A stretch of DNA of 64,000 nucleotides from Corynebacterium sp. SCR221107 (GCF_027886475.1 NZ_CP115670.1:248001-312000); one strand, 5' to 3'. Shown: positions 10,926 through 20,567, counted from the stretch's first letter. Notes: generated from the letters alone by a model not told the origin. Translations and numbers: made by a program.

Positions 10926-11549
10926 ATGACCAAGGTTCAGGTAGAACTACAGTCCGCACTACCCACCGGCGGGCAAAGCCCGGATGATCTAGCGCAGATG
11001 CTCGACGACCGGCTGACAAGCTACGACATCGATGTCTGTGATTGTCAGATACATCGGGCCTGCGAGATCGTCGAGCGTAAGGCATATGAGATTCAGCAGA
11101 TCAGCGATACGGGCGAGATCCTGTCCTTCCGGGGATGGTGTGAGGATCCGGACGGGCGCGTTCATTGGGCATCCTTCGAATATCACGAAACGTGTCCCGA
11201 ATGTGGTGGCGATTTTTGTGGGGACGATCTCTACGGTGATGATTGCGGGGATGAGGAGTATGACCGGGATTGGTGTTGGCGCTGTGACGGGCAAAACTTC
11301 GGTTCCCAACTCGTGCTCACCTGTACCTGCAAGCGAGAAAATTGCGCGCATGCCATCGCATTGATGGCCGCGCACGAATTGGGCCACAAACCCTTTCATA
11401 ACATGCATAGCCAGATCACCTACCTGCGCCTGCAAGCATTCTTCGGGCCGGTCAATGACCGAAGCGAGACTGCCGACGAGGGGCACCGTGCCGGGGAAAC
11501 AACAGATCGCGGGCAGGCGTCTCATGCCCGCGCGGAGTCGGCGGCCTAA
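10926..11549 (+). CDS. Cys-rich hypothetical protein, possible zinc-binding
   Basis: A 207-residue protein I do not recognise. The first third is plain (QSPDDLAQMLDDRLTSYDID). The centre is rich in cysteine and acid residues: VCDCQIHRAC, then CPECGGDFCGDDLYGDDCGDEE, CWRCDG, and CTCKRENCAHAIA. These CxxC pairs suggest one or two zinc ribbons or a rubredoxin-like knuckle. The last 40 residues look disordered. An RBS-like GAAGGAGCAAG lies about 10 bases before the ATG. It stands alone between phoX and the YhgE pair. Codon use and GC resemble the flanks. Function unknown. Confidence 0.65.
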   Translation: MTKVQVELQSALPTGGQSPDDLAQMLDDRLTSYDIDVCDCQIHRACEIVERKAYEIQQISDTGEILSFRGWCEDPDGRVHWASFEYHETCPECGGDFCGDDLYGDDCGDEEYDRDWCWRCDGQNFGSQLVLTCTCKRENCAHAIALMAAHELGHKPFHNMHSQITYLRLQAFFGPVNDRSETADEGHRAGETTDRGQASHARAESAA

Positions 11550-11856
11550 AGAGGCAAGCCCCCGCCAGGGGGTGCGGTGGGGCAAGGTACTTACTCTGCC
11601 GTGTGTGGAGGGATTTGTAAACTTGCACATCAAGTCCGTAATGTGAAAGTTTCTGGCTCTTTGGCTGCAGCGTCCCCTCCGCCGAGCGGTGACGAATTGT
11701 GGACAAAACCACAGCTAAGGCAGGTAAAACTCTTCATGCCTAGGGGAAACCCATTTTTTTGTTAGGCAAATTAACAAGGTTAAGCAACGGCTTTCAAGAC
11801 CTCTACCTGCAGTTATCTTGTTGGCCTTTGTGTTAAGACAAGGTTAGAATCGCAGG
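11550..11856. other. Intergenic region before the YhgE pair with likely promoter
   Basis: About 300 bases, AT-rich over its right half. A candidate -10 (TAGAAT, about 11844-11849) lies only a few bases before the GTG start at 11857 with no ribosome site, which suggests a leaderless message for the first YhgE gene. An inverted repeat TTGTGG-ACAAAA-CCACAG occurs near 11697. No gene seen. Confidence 0.45.
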
Positions 11857-14514
11857 GTGAAAACTAGCTGGCGCGTCTTTGTCCGTGATGCCAAACGTAT
11901 TTTGGCGGTGCCTAAGGCATTCATCATTGTCATTGGCATCCTCATCACCCCTGCGTTATACGCATGGCTGAATATCGCTGCGTTTTGGGATCCCTACAAC
12001 AACACCGAAGCGATTCCGATCGCGGTGGTCAACGAAGATAAGGGGGCCACCTCCGATCTTACCGGTGAGATTAAGGTAGGGGACCAAATAGTTGATCAAT
12101 TGCGGCAGAATGACCAGCTAGGGTGGGAATTCCTCTCAGCCGACGAGGCTGATGAAAAGATCCATCGGGGCGAGGTGTACGCCTCCTTTGTCATCCCCGA
12201 AGAGTTCAGCCAGCAGCTCGTGGACATCTTCAGTGGCAGCCGCGCCCAGCCGACCATCGAATACTCCGTCAATGAGAAAAAGGGTGCCATCGCGCCGAAG
12301 ATTACCGACGCGGGATCCAACTCCCTTGACATTAAGATCACCTCCGCCTTCCGCGAGCAGCTCGGCAAGGCGGTGTCGGAGACCCTGCGGGATCGTGGCG
12401 TTGACTTTTCTTCGAGCATCCAAGACACGCAATCGACAACGACCCAGACACTGCAAGACTTGGAAGCCCAGCTTGGCACCACACGGGACAACGTGCAAGA
12501 TATCGCCAATCAGCTCGCCGACTCCGGCCAGACCGCAAGCGACGTCAAGGGCATGCTGGCGGCGGCCGACCCGGCGCTGGGAGATGTCGCCACCTCCTTG
12601 AGCAACATTCAGAGCATCTTGGATACCGTCATCACCGACGCACAGGCTTTTGCACAGTCCACCGGTGATGCCAGCGCGAAGGCGCAAGAAGCACTGGGCG
12701 TGTCCACCGCCAATGCCCGAAGTGCGCTCACCTCCACCTCGGCGATGCTGGGCGAGGTGGGCACGCAAATCCAAGGCGGTACGGACAGGTTCAGCCAGGG
12801 CATTACCGCCGCCGAGAATTCTCTGACCGCCGCCGAGGCGGCGTTGGGTGCTGTTTCGCAGCCTTTGGCCGGCGATACCCTCGCGGGGGTTCGCACCCAG
12901 CTCGATCAAGCCCAGGCGGTGGTGGATCAGCTCAATCAGGTAGCCTCCACGGCCACCGAGACCTCTCGGCAATTAGACGCCCTCGGCGACGACTTCGCGA
13001 CATTGATCGATGGGGCCCAAGACAGCAGCGGTGCGCTGAGATCGACTTCCAATGAGGCGGTCAATTCGCTGACTACACGGGTGACCGCCCTGTCCGCGCG
13101 CGCCGGCCTGCTGGCCGGTCAGGCAGCGCAGGCGCAAAGCTCCTTGGGGCAGATCACCGCCTTGGTCGATGGCTTGGAAGACCAGCTGCAGTCCACGCAG
13201 GACATCCTGGTGGCAAGCGACGGCAACCTGGCCGATCTCCAGGACTCCGCCCGCAATTCCGAGGCCGATGTCGCAGCGCTTGCGACCGCGCTGCAGTCGG
13301 GTACGCTGCAGACCGTCACCGGACTCGATGCCGACAACATCGGAACCTACCTGGCTTCACCAGTGGAATTTGAAAAGCAAGCGCTGTTCCCGGTTGCTTC
13401 CTATGGTTCTGCGATGTCGCCGATGTTCATCAACCTCTCGCTGTGGATCGGCACCTTCATGCTGATCATCATCTTCCGCGTGGAGGTGGACAAGGAAGGC
13501 TTCCGCGCGTTGGCCCTGCGGCACGCCTACTTCGGCCGCTTCCTGCTGCTCAGCGTCCTCGCGATCGCGCAGGCAATCATCGTCAGCGTAGGTACCTTGC
13601 TCATCGGCGTGCAGACCGTCAACGCCTTCGCCTTCGTTGCAACGGCAGTCGTGATTGGCCTTAGCTATTTCGCCATCATCTATGCACTCGCGGCAGCTTT
13701 CGGCCACGTAGGCCGGGCCATAGCTGTGGTGTTGGTGGTGCTGCAGATTCCCGGCGCATCCGGGATCTACCCGATCGAGTTGATGCCGGGATTCTTCCGT
13801 GCCATTTACCCGGTCTTGCCGTTCTCCTACAGCATCAAGGCCATTCGAGAGACCGTGGGTGGCTTCTATGGCAACCAATATCTGCACTACATGGCGATCG
13901 TGTGCGCGATGGGGCTCATCGCACTGATCGTCGGCCTCATCCTGCGCCGACAATTGGGCTATTTCACGCGCCTATTCAACGACGAGCTCGCGCGCACCGA
14001 ACTGGTTATCAATGAAAACGTGGAGATCCTCGGCTCCGGCTACAGGCTCAGCCACATCATTGCGCTTCTGTCTAACCGTGGCGAATTTTCCCGCGAACTG
14101 ACCCGCAGGCGCGAGAAGTTCGATGCGTCTTATCCGATGCTGGTGCGCGTGCTGACCATAATCGGCCTGGCCGGGCTGTTCGTGCTGGGGATTTTGTCGC
14201 GGGCGACGTCGATTAGCAAGCCGGGTCTTTTGGCGGTGGCCACCCTGTGGGGCCTGATCGTCGTCGGCGCGCTGGTGACCACGGAGAGCTTGAAACAGTC
14301 CCTGCGGCATGCAAGTGAGCTCGAGGCACTAAGCGAGGATGATCTCGTCGCAGCGCTCAGGCAACACCGCGCCATCCATAGTGCAACCACCGACGAGCCG
14401 AACCCGGAGGCGCAGCCGGCCGAGAAGGTGCTCGCAACCGGTGCCACCGAAGCTACCGATACGAACGATAAGACCGAGACCACTGAATTCCCGGCACAGG
14501 AAGGAGGAAAATAA
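11857..14514 (+). CDS. YhgE/Pip-family membrane protein (first of pair)
   Basis: An 885-residue protein with the YhgE/Pip layout: one N-terminal membrane helix (FIIVIGILITPALYAWLNI, about 23-41) followed by the conserved AFWDPYNNTEAIPIAVVNEDKG, a long extracytoplasmic region of helical, Ala/Ser/Gln-rich repeats (about 60-510), then some six membrane helices (about 525-820) resembling ABC-2 permeases. A charged C-terminal tail follows. The family includes the lactococcal phage infection protein and proteins linked to type VII secretion and envelope export, but its biochemical role is unsettled. The TAA overlaps the ATG of the next gene by one base, so both are translated together. The GTG start lacks a ribosome site and may be leaderless. 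Confidence 0.85.
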   Translation: MKTSWRVFVRDAKRILAVPKAFIIVIGILITPALYAWLNIAAFWDPYNNTEAIPIAVVNEDKGATSDLTGEIKVGDQIVDQLRQNDQLGWEFLSADEADEKIHRGEVYASFVIPEEFSQQLVDIFSGSRAQPTIEYSVNEKKGAIAPKITDAGSNSLDIKITSAFREQLGKAVSETLRDRGVDFSSSIQDTQSTTTQTLQDLEAQLGTTRDNVQDIANQLADSGQTASDVKGMLAAADPALGDVATSLSNIQSILDTVITDAQAFAQSTGDASAKAQEALGVSTANARSALTSTSAMLGEVGTQIQGGTDRFSQGITAAENSLTAAEAALGAVSQPLAGDTLAGVRTQLDQAQAVVDQLNQVASTATETSRQLDALGDDFATLIDGAQDSSGALRSTSNEAVNSLTTRVTALSARAGLLAGQAAQAQSSLGQITALVDGLEDQLQSTQDILVASDGNLADLQDSARNSEADVAALATALQSGTLQTVTGLDADNIGTYLASPVEFEKQALFPVASYGSAMSPMFINLSLWIGTFMLIIIFRVEVDKEGFRALALRHAYFGRFLLLSVLAIAQAIIVSVGTLLIGVQTVNAFAFVATAVVIGLSYFAIIYALAAAFGHVGRAIAVVLVVLQIPGASGIYPIELMPGFFRAIYPVLPFSYSIKAIRETVGGFYGNQYLHYMAIVCAMGLIALIVGLILRRQLGYFTRLFNDELARTELVINENVEILGSGYRLSHIIALLSNRGEFSRELTRRREKFDASYPMLVRVLTIIGLAGLFVLGILSRATSISKPGLLAVATLWGLIVVGALVTTESLKQSLRHASELEALSEDDLVAALRQHRAIHSATTDEPNPEAQPAEKVLATGATEATDTNDKTETTEFPAQEGGK

Positions 14515-16838
14515 TGAACGCGACCCGATTTATCATCCGTGATGATGCCCGCCAAATCCGCGGCAACGTCATGATGGGGATCTTTATGAGCGTGCTCGTT
14601 GCCCTCCCGCTGCTGTTTACGTGGTTTAACGTGCTGGCTAGTTGGGATCCCTTCGGCAACTCCGATCGACTCAAGATCGCGGTGGCCAACACCGACGAGG
14701 GGTACCAAACCGACGTGCTCAACCTCAAGGTCAACGTCGGCGACCAGGTTCTCTCGCAGCTTCGCGGAAACAAGAGCCTGGATTGGATCATCACCGACGA
14801 GGACACCGCGCTCGAGGGAACGCGCTCGGGCGACTACTACGCCGCCATCGTGCTTCCGGACAACTTCAGCACCTCGATGTTTACCTTCTACGCTGGTGGC
14901 GCGGCGCCTGCGGACATCACGCTGTATACCAACGAGAAGAAGAACGCGCTATCGTCCAATATCTCCAACCAGGGTGCCCAGGGCGTGACCTCGCAGATCA
15001 ACGCCGCATTCACCCAGGTACTCAGCGAGGTGGCGATGGGGCTGGCGGAGGACGTCTCCTCCTTCCTCGACGACGAAGAAACCGCAGCCACCTTGGATCG
15101 TTTGGAAGTCCGGCTGGAATCATTATCAACGCAGCTGACGTCCGCTTCCCATACGGTGAGTTCTTTCCAATCGCTGGTCAGCGCCTCGGTTCCGCTGGTG
15201 GAAAGCGCCCAGAACCTGACCGTTTCCCTGGATGATTCGCTCAACACCGATAGTGGATTGACGGGGTCATCCGATGGCTCGGATTCGGGCCTCGATGACG
15301 CAACCAGCGCGCTCGGAGATTCTCTCGACCGCACCGCGGACAGCGTGAGCGCAGTACAAAGCCGTTTGGACTCCGTGCTCAACTCGGCATCCACGGGGGC
15401 GAACTCCCAGGCGGATGCGCTTGATTCCGCAGCCGCCGGCATCGATAACCAGGTTGCCGCCTTCCGTCAGACCCGCGATTCGCTCAACAATGCGATCCCG
15501 TCCCAGCTACGGGGCACCCCAGCGGCGGTGGGATTTCTCGCGGATCTCGACGCGGCCATCGCGCGCCAGGAGTCCCTCGCGCAGCGGCTGCACACGCTGG
15601 CTTCCGACCTGCGCTCAGATCAGACCACCAACCAGCAGGCCCGCGATCAGGCCCGGCAGGCGATCGATGAAGCGACCACAGCGATTGCAAACGCCAGGGA
15701 TAACTACCGCACCAACTTGCAACCCCAGCTTGAGCAGCTGCGCAGCAACATGGCCGATGCCAAGGACAACCTAGCGGTGGTCGGCTCCTACCTCGATAAC
15801 ATCCGTGCCAGCTTCGCAGACACCGACCAGGGGCTGCTGCAGACGCTTACGGATGCGCAGACCAGCTTGGGTATCTCCGCGGACAACATGGCCAACGGGG
15901 CGCAGCGCTTGGATGATGCCGTCAAGGAGATGGCGGATGCCCGCGAGTCCGGAGATCTCAAACGCATCGCGGCCGTCATCGGCACCGATCCCGAGGGGCT
16001 GGCGAAGCTCATCGCCTCTCCCATCAACGTGGAGCGCAACGAGATCTTCCCCGTTGCCAGCTTCGGCGTGGGTATGACGCCGCTGTATAGCGCCATCGCC
16101 TTGTGGGTCGGCGCGCTGTTGAGCTCTGCCTTCCTGCACACGGTGGTCTCGCGCAACGTGTACCTGCGCTATCTTGCCGCGAATCCGCCGGCCCCAGCGG
16201 AAGACGATAGCGACGGCACAGGTGTCACAGACGGCACAGACGGAGACGACAACGGCGCTCAGGGCGCCGGCGTGACTGGCGAAGACGCTGCGGATGAATC
16301 AGGGGTGATGGAAAAGACCAAGGCCAGGGATGGTTTTACCGGCATACAGGAGTACTTCGGTCGCTTCTTCCTTTTCTGGGTCGTCGGCATGGCACAGTCC
16401 ACGCTTTTGATGCTAGGCCTCATCGTCTTCGTTGAGATTCAGCCGGCGCATCCGTGGCTGCTCATGATCAGCGGGTGGATTACCTCCTCTGTATTCATGC
16501 TGATCATCTACACGCTGGTGCTCTCGCTCTCCAACGCCGGCAAGGCCGTCGCGGTGGTCTTCCTGGTGCTCCAGATATCTGCAGCTGGCGGCGCATATCC
16601 GCTGGAAGTGCTTCCGCACTGGTTCCAAAACATCAGCCCTTGGCTGCCTGCAACGTATTCCATCAACATGATGCGTGCCGCCATCGCCGGTATCTACGAG
16701 TGGGACTACCTCACCAACATGGGCATGCTCTTGTTGTTCCTGCTGCCCACCCTGCTGGTGGGTCTGGTGCTGCGTCATGCGATCGCCGCCCGTATTCACA
16801 GCATGACTGAGGATCTGGAATCCACGAAGGTGATGTAG
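14514..16838 (+). CDS. YhgE/Pip-family membrane protein (second of pair)
   Basis: A 774-residue paralogue of the preceding gene with the same layout: N-terminal helix (MSVLVALPLLFTWFNVLAS), the block ASWDPFGNSDRLKIAVANTDEG, a long Ser/Asp/Ala-rich helical outer region, and a C-terminal six-helix membrane domain (about 525-760) with QISAAGGAYPLEVLP. A Gly/Asp-rich acidic loop of about 45 residues (around 565-605) interrupts the membrane part and is absent from the first copy. It starts with ATG overlapping the upstream TAA (TAATG), with AGGAGG just before. Two different YhgE subunits in one operon suggest a heterodimer. Confidence 0.85.
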   Translation: MNATRFIIRDDARQIRGNVMMGIFMSVLVALPLLFTWFNVLASWDPFGNSDRLKIAVANTDEGYQTDVLNLKVNVGDQVLSQLRGNKSLDWIITDEDTALEGTRSGDYYAAIVLPDNFSTSMFTFYAGGAAPADITLYTNEKKNALSSNISNQGAQGVTSQINAAFTQVLSEVAMGLAEDVSSFLDDEETAATLDRLEVRLESLSTQLTSASHTVSSFQSLVSASVPLVESAQNLTVSLDDSLNTDSGLTGSSDGSDSGLDDATSALGDSLDRTADSVSAVQSRLDSVLNSASTGANSQADALDSAAAGIDNQVAAFRQTRDSLNNAIPSQLRGTPAAVGFLADLDAAIARQESLAQRLHTLASDLRSDQTTNQQARDQARQAIDEATTAIANARDNYRTNLQPQLEQLRSNMADAKDNLAVVGSYLDNIRASFADTDQGLLQTLTDAQTSLGISADNMANGAQRLDDAVKEMADARESGDLKRIAAVIGTDPEGLAKLIASPINVERNEIFPVASFGVGMTPLYSAIALWVGALLSSAFLHTVVSRNVYLRYLAANPPAPAEDDSDGTGVTDGTDGDDNGAQGAGVTGEDAADESGVMEKTKARDGFTGIQEYFGRFFLFWVVGMAQSTLLMLGLIVFVEIQPAHPWLLMISGWITSSVFMLIIYTLVLSLSNAGKAVAVVFLVLQISAAGGAYPLEVLPHWFQNISPWLPATYSINMMRAAIAGIYEWDYLTNMGMLLLFLLPTLLVGLVLRHAIAARIHSMTEDLESTKVM

Positions 16839-16908
16839 CAATCGCTGCGGGTTAACGTCACACGCGCCCTTGCTTGCCGACGCCGCCCGCGCCGCCGACG
16901 GCCGGGGC

Positions 16909-18696
16909 CTATAGCGCGCGCTTGAATCCCACGTGGCTTGGGTGATATCCCAGCCGCTTGTAGAAGTCGAGCGCGCGCTCATGGGTCTCATCCACGCTGA
17001 CCTGTGCCATCTTCGCGCCGCGGGCGCGCCCGTATTCGTGGGCCCATTCGATCATCGCGGAGGCAAGCCCGATCCCGCGTACCTGCGTGGCCACCCGAAC
17101 CGCCTGCAGCTGCAGGCGGGTGGCGCCGCCGCGGGAAAGCTCGGGCAGGATGGACAGCTGCATGGTGCCCACCGTGGCCCCGGCGTCGTCTTTGATCACC
17201 GCGAGGAACTGGTTGGGGTCCCTGGCAAGAATCGTGAAGGCATCGTCGTAGGCCGGGTGCTCGCCCTTTTGCACGGCGTCGCTTTCCAAGCGTGCGCCAT
17301 GTTCGTCGTCGGAAAGCATATTGACGATATCGGCGACGTCGCCGCGCATCGCGCGCTGTACCCGAAACTGCCTGTCATCGACGGTGAGCAGGCCACCGAC
17401 GGATTCGCGGGCCCGCTGCCGGATATCGCTTACCACCTCATCGAGCCACCCGCCGACATTGCGCCGCGCCTGCGGGGTATCCGGGTAGCGGCAGCGCAGA
17501 TGCAGCCCCGTCTCGTCCAAAATAAACCACACCATCACCCCATCCGGGCGGATGCTTGCGCCCACATACTGCGCCTTCAGCCCCACAGAGTCCACTCGCA
17601 CGGGAAGCCGGCGCAGATCGAGCCAGGAAATCGCGAACATGCCGGGAGTTTCCGGCATGTCACCCCAGGGCTTCATGATGTCCTCCAGCGGCCAGGAACC
17701 CAAGCGCACCGCCTCCTTGACGGAGTCGGCGCAGGCGGCGGGGCGGGGATCTGCCGATTCGAGGACGGAGTTGGTGATAAACCACCCCACCGAGTTGTGC
17801 CACTGGTGGTCGTAGCGGCTATGCACGGGAAAGACTGCGCGCAGCGGGGCGTTGGCCAGCTGGCGGGTGACCTTCGTCATCGCCGCCACCACCGTCGACA
17901 ACGAGGACACCCCATCGGCGCGGGCCTGCGCGGAAAAGGCGGCGGCCTCGTCAACTCCTAGAACGTCGCGGACTTCCACGCGCTCGACGTGCGGGCCCGG
18001 CTCGCCCAGCGACAGCGGGAAGCGCGGCATGCCCCCGCCGCTTGCGTCGATGATCTCGGCCCAGCGCCGGTGAATCTCCGCCGGCGCCTGTTCGCGCTCG
18101 CGCAGGCTTTGGGTGTGCTGCGTAAACGGGGCGACCTCGGAAAGTTGCGGGGCGCCGATGACGTATTCACCCAAGGCGGCAAGGAAATCGCGTAATACCA
18201 CCACCATCGACCACATGTCTGTGTGCGAGTGGTCCACGCCGATGATCACGGTGGTCTCAGTGACCGTCTCAATGGCACACAGGCGGTAGGAAGGAGATGC
18301 GAAGGGGGCGCAATAATGGTCAAGGACGCGGCGGACCGCATCGTTGACGGCCTCACCTGTATGAATATAATGCTCCACCCAGCCTCCGGGGGAGATGGTG
18401 ACCTCACGCAGCCCTAGCTTATTGGCATCGCCTGAGTCCGACTCATCGACAAACACCGACCGCAAGGTGCCGTGGCGGGCAATCACCTTAAGCCAGGCGT
18501 CGGAGAGCTTCTCCCTGTGGGTGGGCGGCAGCGTAAAAGCAATGGCCATCCACGATCCGGGCCGATTACCGCGGCCGACGTGGCGCCGCTGATCAAAAGA
18601 AATCGGAAGGCGACGCTCGGTGGGGGTGACGGTGACGTCATACCCCCACAGTCGCCCGAAGGGGAGGTTAAGGTGGGCTACATTGGTAAGTCTCAT
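16909..18696 (-). CDS. Condensation-like acyltransferase fused to GNAT acetyltransferase
   Basis: A 595-residue two-part protein. Residues about 10-430 look like the condensation/PapA superfamily: HxxxD-type motif in GVDHSHTDMWS (about 172-182), a central VFPVHSRYDHQWHNSVGWFITN and late ISWLDLRRLP. Residues about 440-595 form a GNAT domain with the acetyl-CoA loop VRGIGLASAMIEWA and the C-terminal EERALDFYKRLGYH-like end (seen as HERALDFYKRLGYH). The first part usually moves acyl groups onto alcohols or amines; the second acetylates amines. The gene is convergent with the YhgE pair (70 bp apart) and divergent from an alpha/beta hydrolase. Substrate unknown; a lipid or envelope product is an inference from the fold. 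Confidence 0.75.
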   Translation of the reverse strand: MRLTNVAHLNLPFGRLWGYDVTVTPTERRLPISFDQRRHVGRGNRPGSWMAIAFTLPPTHREKLSDAWLKVIARHGTLRSVFVDESDSGDANKLGLREVTISPGGWVEHYIHTGEAVNDAVRRVLDHYCAPFASPSYRLCAIETVTETTVIIGVDHSHTDMWSMVVVLRDFLAALGEYVIGAPQLSEVAPFTQHTQSLREREQAPAEIHRRWAEIIDASGGGMPRFPLSLGEPGPHVERVEVRDVLGVDEAAAFSAQARADGVSSLSTVVAAMTKVTRQLANAPLRAVFPVHSRYDHQWHNSVGWFITNSVLESADPRPAACADSVKEAVRLGSWPLEDIMKPWGDMPETPGMFAISWLDLRRLPVRVDSVGLKAQYVGASIRPDGVMVWFILDETGLHLRCRYPDTPQARRNVGGWLDEVVSDIRQRARESVGGLLTVDDRQFRVQRAMRGDVADIVNMLSDDEHGARLESDAVQKGEHPAYDDAFTILARDPNQFLAVIKDDAGATVGTMQLSILPELSRGGATRLQLQAVRVATQVRGIGLASAMIEWAHEYGRARGAKMAQVSVDETHERALDFYKRLGYHPSHVGFKRAL

Positions 18697-18864
18697 GGTT
18701 TAACCTTACGGTGACAAACGCCAACCTGGCTTGGGAAGCGAAGCTGGTACGCCCAGCGGCACCCCAGCGTCCGCGCGCGGCCTGAAGGCTCTTGCTGGTC
18801 CGCCGGGCAGGGATCGTCTTTTCCAAGCCACCCTGGCGAATTACCGCGGCAACGAGGAGGAACA

Positions 18865-19686
18865 ATGACGGGCAGCGGCACATCAGCACATAACCCCGGC
18901 CCTAGATTCTGTGCCGTAACCGGCGCGGACCTGGCGTATGAAGTCAGCGACGAGGGCGGGCATCCGGTCGTGCAACTCCACGGGCTCACCTCCAGCCGGG
19001 CGCGCGACCGGGTGCTCAACCTCGACCTCGGCCGGGGCTTGAGCGGCACCCGCCTATTGCGTTACGACGCCCGCGGCCACGGCTTTTCCACCGGCCGCCC
19101 GGTCGCGGAGGATTATCGGTGGCCCAACCTGGCTAAGGATTTGCTCACGCTGCTCGACGAGCAGTTCCCCGGCGAGCGCGTCCACGGCGTGGGCCCCTCG
19201 ATGGGGTGCGCGACGCTGTTGCATGCGGCCCTCATTGACCCCGGTCGGTTTAGCAGCCTCACCCTCCTGGCTCCGCCGACCGCCTGGGACACCCGCGCTG
19301 CCAAGTCCGGCGATTATGAGGCCACGGCGCGGCTTGTCGAAAAGCACGGGTTGCAGGCCCTGCTGGATGTAGAACAAGACCACGAAGAACCCCCGGCGCT
19401 GGCCGGGGCGCCGAAGACCAGCCCCGACGTGAAAGAAGAGCTCCTGCCCTGGGTCTATCGCGGTGCCGCGATGAGTGACCTGCCCCCGCAGCAGGCGCTG
19501 ACCACCATCGACGTGCCCACGACCATCCTGGCCTGGGCACAAGACCCCACGCATCCGCTTTCCACCGCCCATGCGCTTGCCAGCCTGCTGCCGAACGCCA
19601 ACCTGCAGGTAGCCACGACGAGGGCGCAGGTGGACACCTGGCCGGGAATCCTCATGGCCGATGTCGCCCGGGCTAGTGGGGCCTAG
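18865..19686 (+). CDS. Alpha/beta-hydrolase fold protein
   Basis: A 273-residue alpha/beta hydrolase. It has the oxyanion HG (VVQLHGLTSSR), the strand DARGHGFSTGRP, and a nucleophile elbow GPSMGCATLLHAA (serine near residue 114). A candidate acid is the aspartate in AWAQDPTHPL. Where the catalytic histidine is expected near the C-terminus the sequence reads ATTRAQVDTWPG and has no histidine, so activity is uncertain. A strong ribosome site (GAGGAGG) precedes the ATG. The gene is divergent from the condensation/GNAT fusion and is the last core-like gene before a lower-GC island. Confidence 0.8.
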   Translation: MTGSGTSAHNPGPRFCAVTGADLAYEVSDEGGHPVVQLHGLTSSRARDRVLNLDLGRGLSGTRLLRYDARGHGFSTGRPVAEDYRWPNLAKDLLTLLDEQFPGERVHGVGPSMGCATLLHAALIDPGRFSSLTLLAPPTAWDTRAAKSGDYEATARLVEKHGLQALLDVEQDHEEPPALAGAPKTSPDVKEELLPWVYRGAAMSDLPPQQALTTIDVPTTILAWAQDPTHPLSTAHALASLLPNANLQVATTRAQVDTWPGILMADVARASGA

Positions 19687-19752
19687 GTGCTGGTGCGCCA
19701 TTGACCAGGGATGCAGCAACAGCAGGTGGGAGAGTCTGCGCGGAGAACCTAT

Positions 19753-19953
19753 ATGTCGATGAGGGAAAAAGAAGGGTTGATTCTTGCTACTTTGCGGGCT
19801 GCGGCAGAACCGTTGACAAAGAAGCAGCTATGCAGTGCATCTGGTCTTAGCCTGGGACAGATAACACCTGCGCTTGGTGTCATGCTTCGGGAAGGCACGA
19901 TTGTGCAAACAAAAGAATCAACGAGCAAATTTCAGCGCTATGCACTGGCCTGA
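19753..19953 (+). CDS. Small winged-helix DNA-binding protein
   Basis: A 66-residue protein consisting of one helix-turn-helix: EGLILATLRAAAEPLTKKQLC, then SGLSLGQITPALGVMLREG, and a wing TIVQTKESTSKFQRYALA. The ATG at 19753 is preceded by GGAG at 8 bases and is chosen over an upstream in-frame start. Similar small wHTH proteins occur beside restriction or defence genes. It lies at the left edge of the lower-GC island and could regulate the downstream Abi gene or the element as a whole, but the 600 bp between argues against a shared message. Confidence 0.55.
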   Translation: MSMREKEGLILATLRAAAEPLTKKQLCSASGLSLGQITPALGVMLREGTIVQTKESTSKFQRYALA

Positions 19954-20483
19954 TAAGTGCTTGTTGCCCACAAACGTCATGGCGACAAGGGGGCATCTTT
20001 GATATTCTCGGCAAAATTAACAAAGACGTTTGAGTATGATGAGGGCAATAATTAATGGGATTAACTGCGCTAATGGCCAAGTCCCGGAGTTCTTCTCTCA
20101 TACATTGAAATGTGAAAGATGAATATGAAAGATGAAGTGAGATTGATCAAGATGAATGGGCACTGATTGGTGGCAATGGTGAAAGACGCATCGTGCGACG
20201 GCATTGGAGTGATGATCTCAACGATTGCGGCTCCCTTACCAGTAGCAAGCAACGCCCTCTTACGAACAATCTCTCGGTGCGGGATGCGGCGTACTTATGC
20301 TGCTGCACTACAAAATCAATGACAGGACGCTACGCTCGTAGGCCCTGCGTTTTCGCTTGGCGACGCGTTCCGCTTGTGGCCCCACGTGGATGATTCCTCC
20401 TAGGCTTCGTCGTTGTTTATCTGCGCGTTATCGAAGCCGGGGTAAAAGCGCCACGCATGGCTGATAATTCATCCGTATACTGG
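19954..20483. other. Non-coding stretch of the defence island
   Basis: About 530 bases of lower GC than the surroundings. Short open frames here lack ribosome sites. The right end carries the promoter of the small RNA described next. I see no tRNA, repeat or integrase trace, so the left boundary of the island is not defined by an obvious attachment site. Confidence 0.4.
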
Positions 20484-20489
20484 TACAAT
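20484..20489 (+). promoter_or_regulatory. Extended -10 promoter for the small RNA upstream of abiF-like gene
   Basis: TGGTACAAT (20481-20489) is an extended -10 box. It points to a start near 20496, seven bases downstream. No good -35 is seen, as is common with the TGN extension. Confidence 0.5.
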
Positions 20490-20495
20490 CGTGAA

Positions 20496-20548
20496 CACTA
20501 CGGCTAGTCACGTTCCTCCGCCTACTGGAGACGTGGCTAGTTCTATTT
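20496..20548 (+). ncRNA. Candidate AbiF-associated small RNA
   Basis: From the predicted start at about 20496 the transcript folds into one strong hairpin: CTAGTCACGT (20504-20513) pairs with ACGTGGCTAG (20531-20540, one G-U), and inside it CTCC (20516-20519) pairs with GGAG (20527-20530) after a two-base bulge, leaving a seven-base loop. TTCTATTT follows and may act as a weak terminator. The hairpin lies 27 bases before the TTG start of an Abi_2/AbiF protein. A conserved structured RNA upstream of abiF genes is known from comparative RNA searches (the abiF RNA motif), and such RNAs have been linked to toxin neutralisation. Whether this hairpin belongs to that family cannot be decided by eye; it could instead be a leader attenuator. 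Confidence 0.5.
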
Positions 20549-20567
20549 GAGCCCAAGGAAAGACGTC

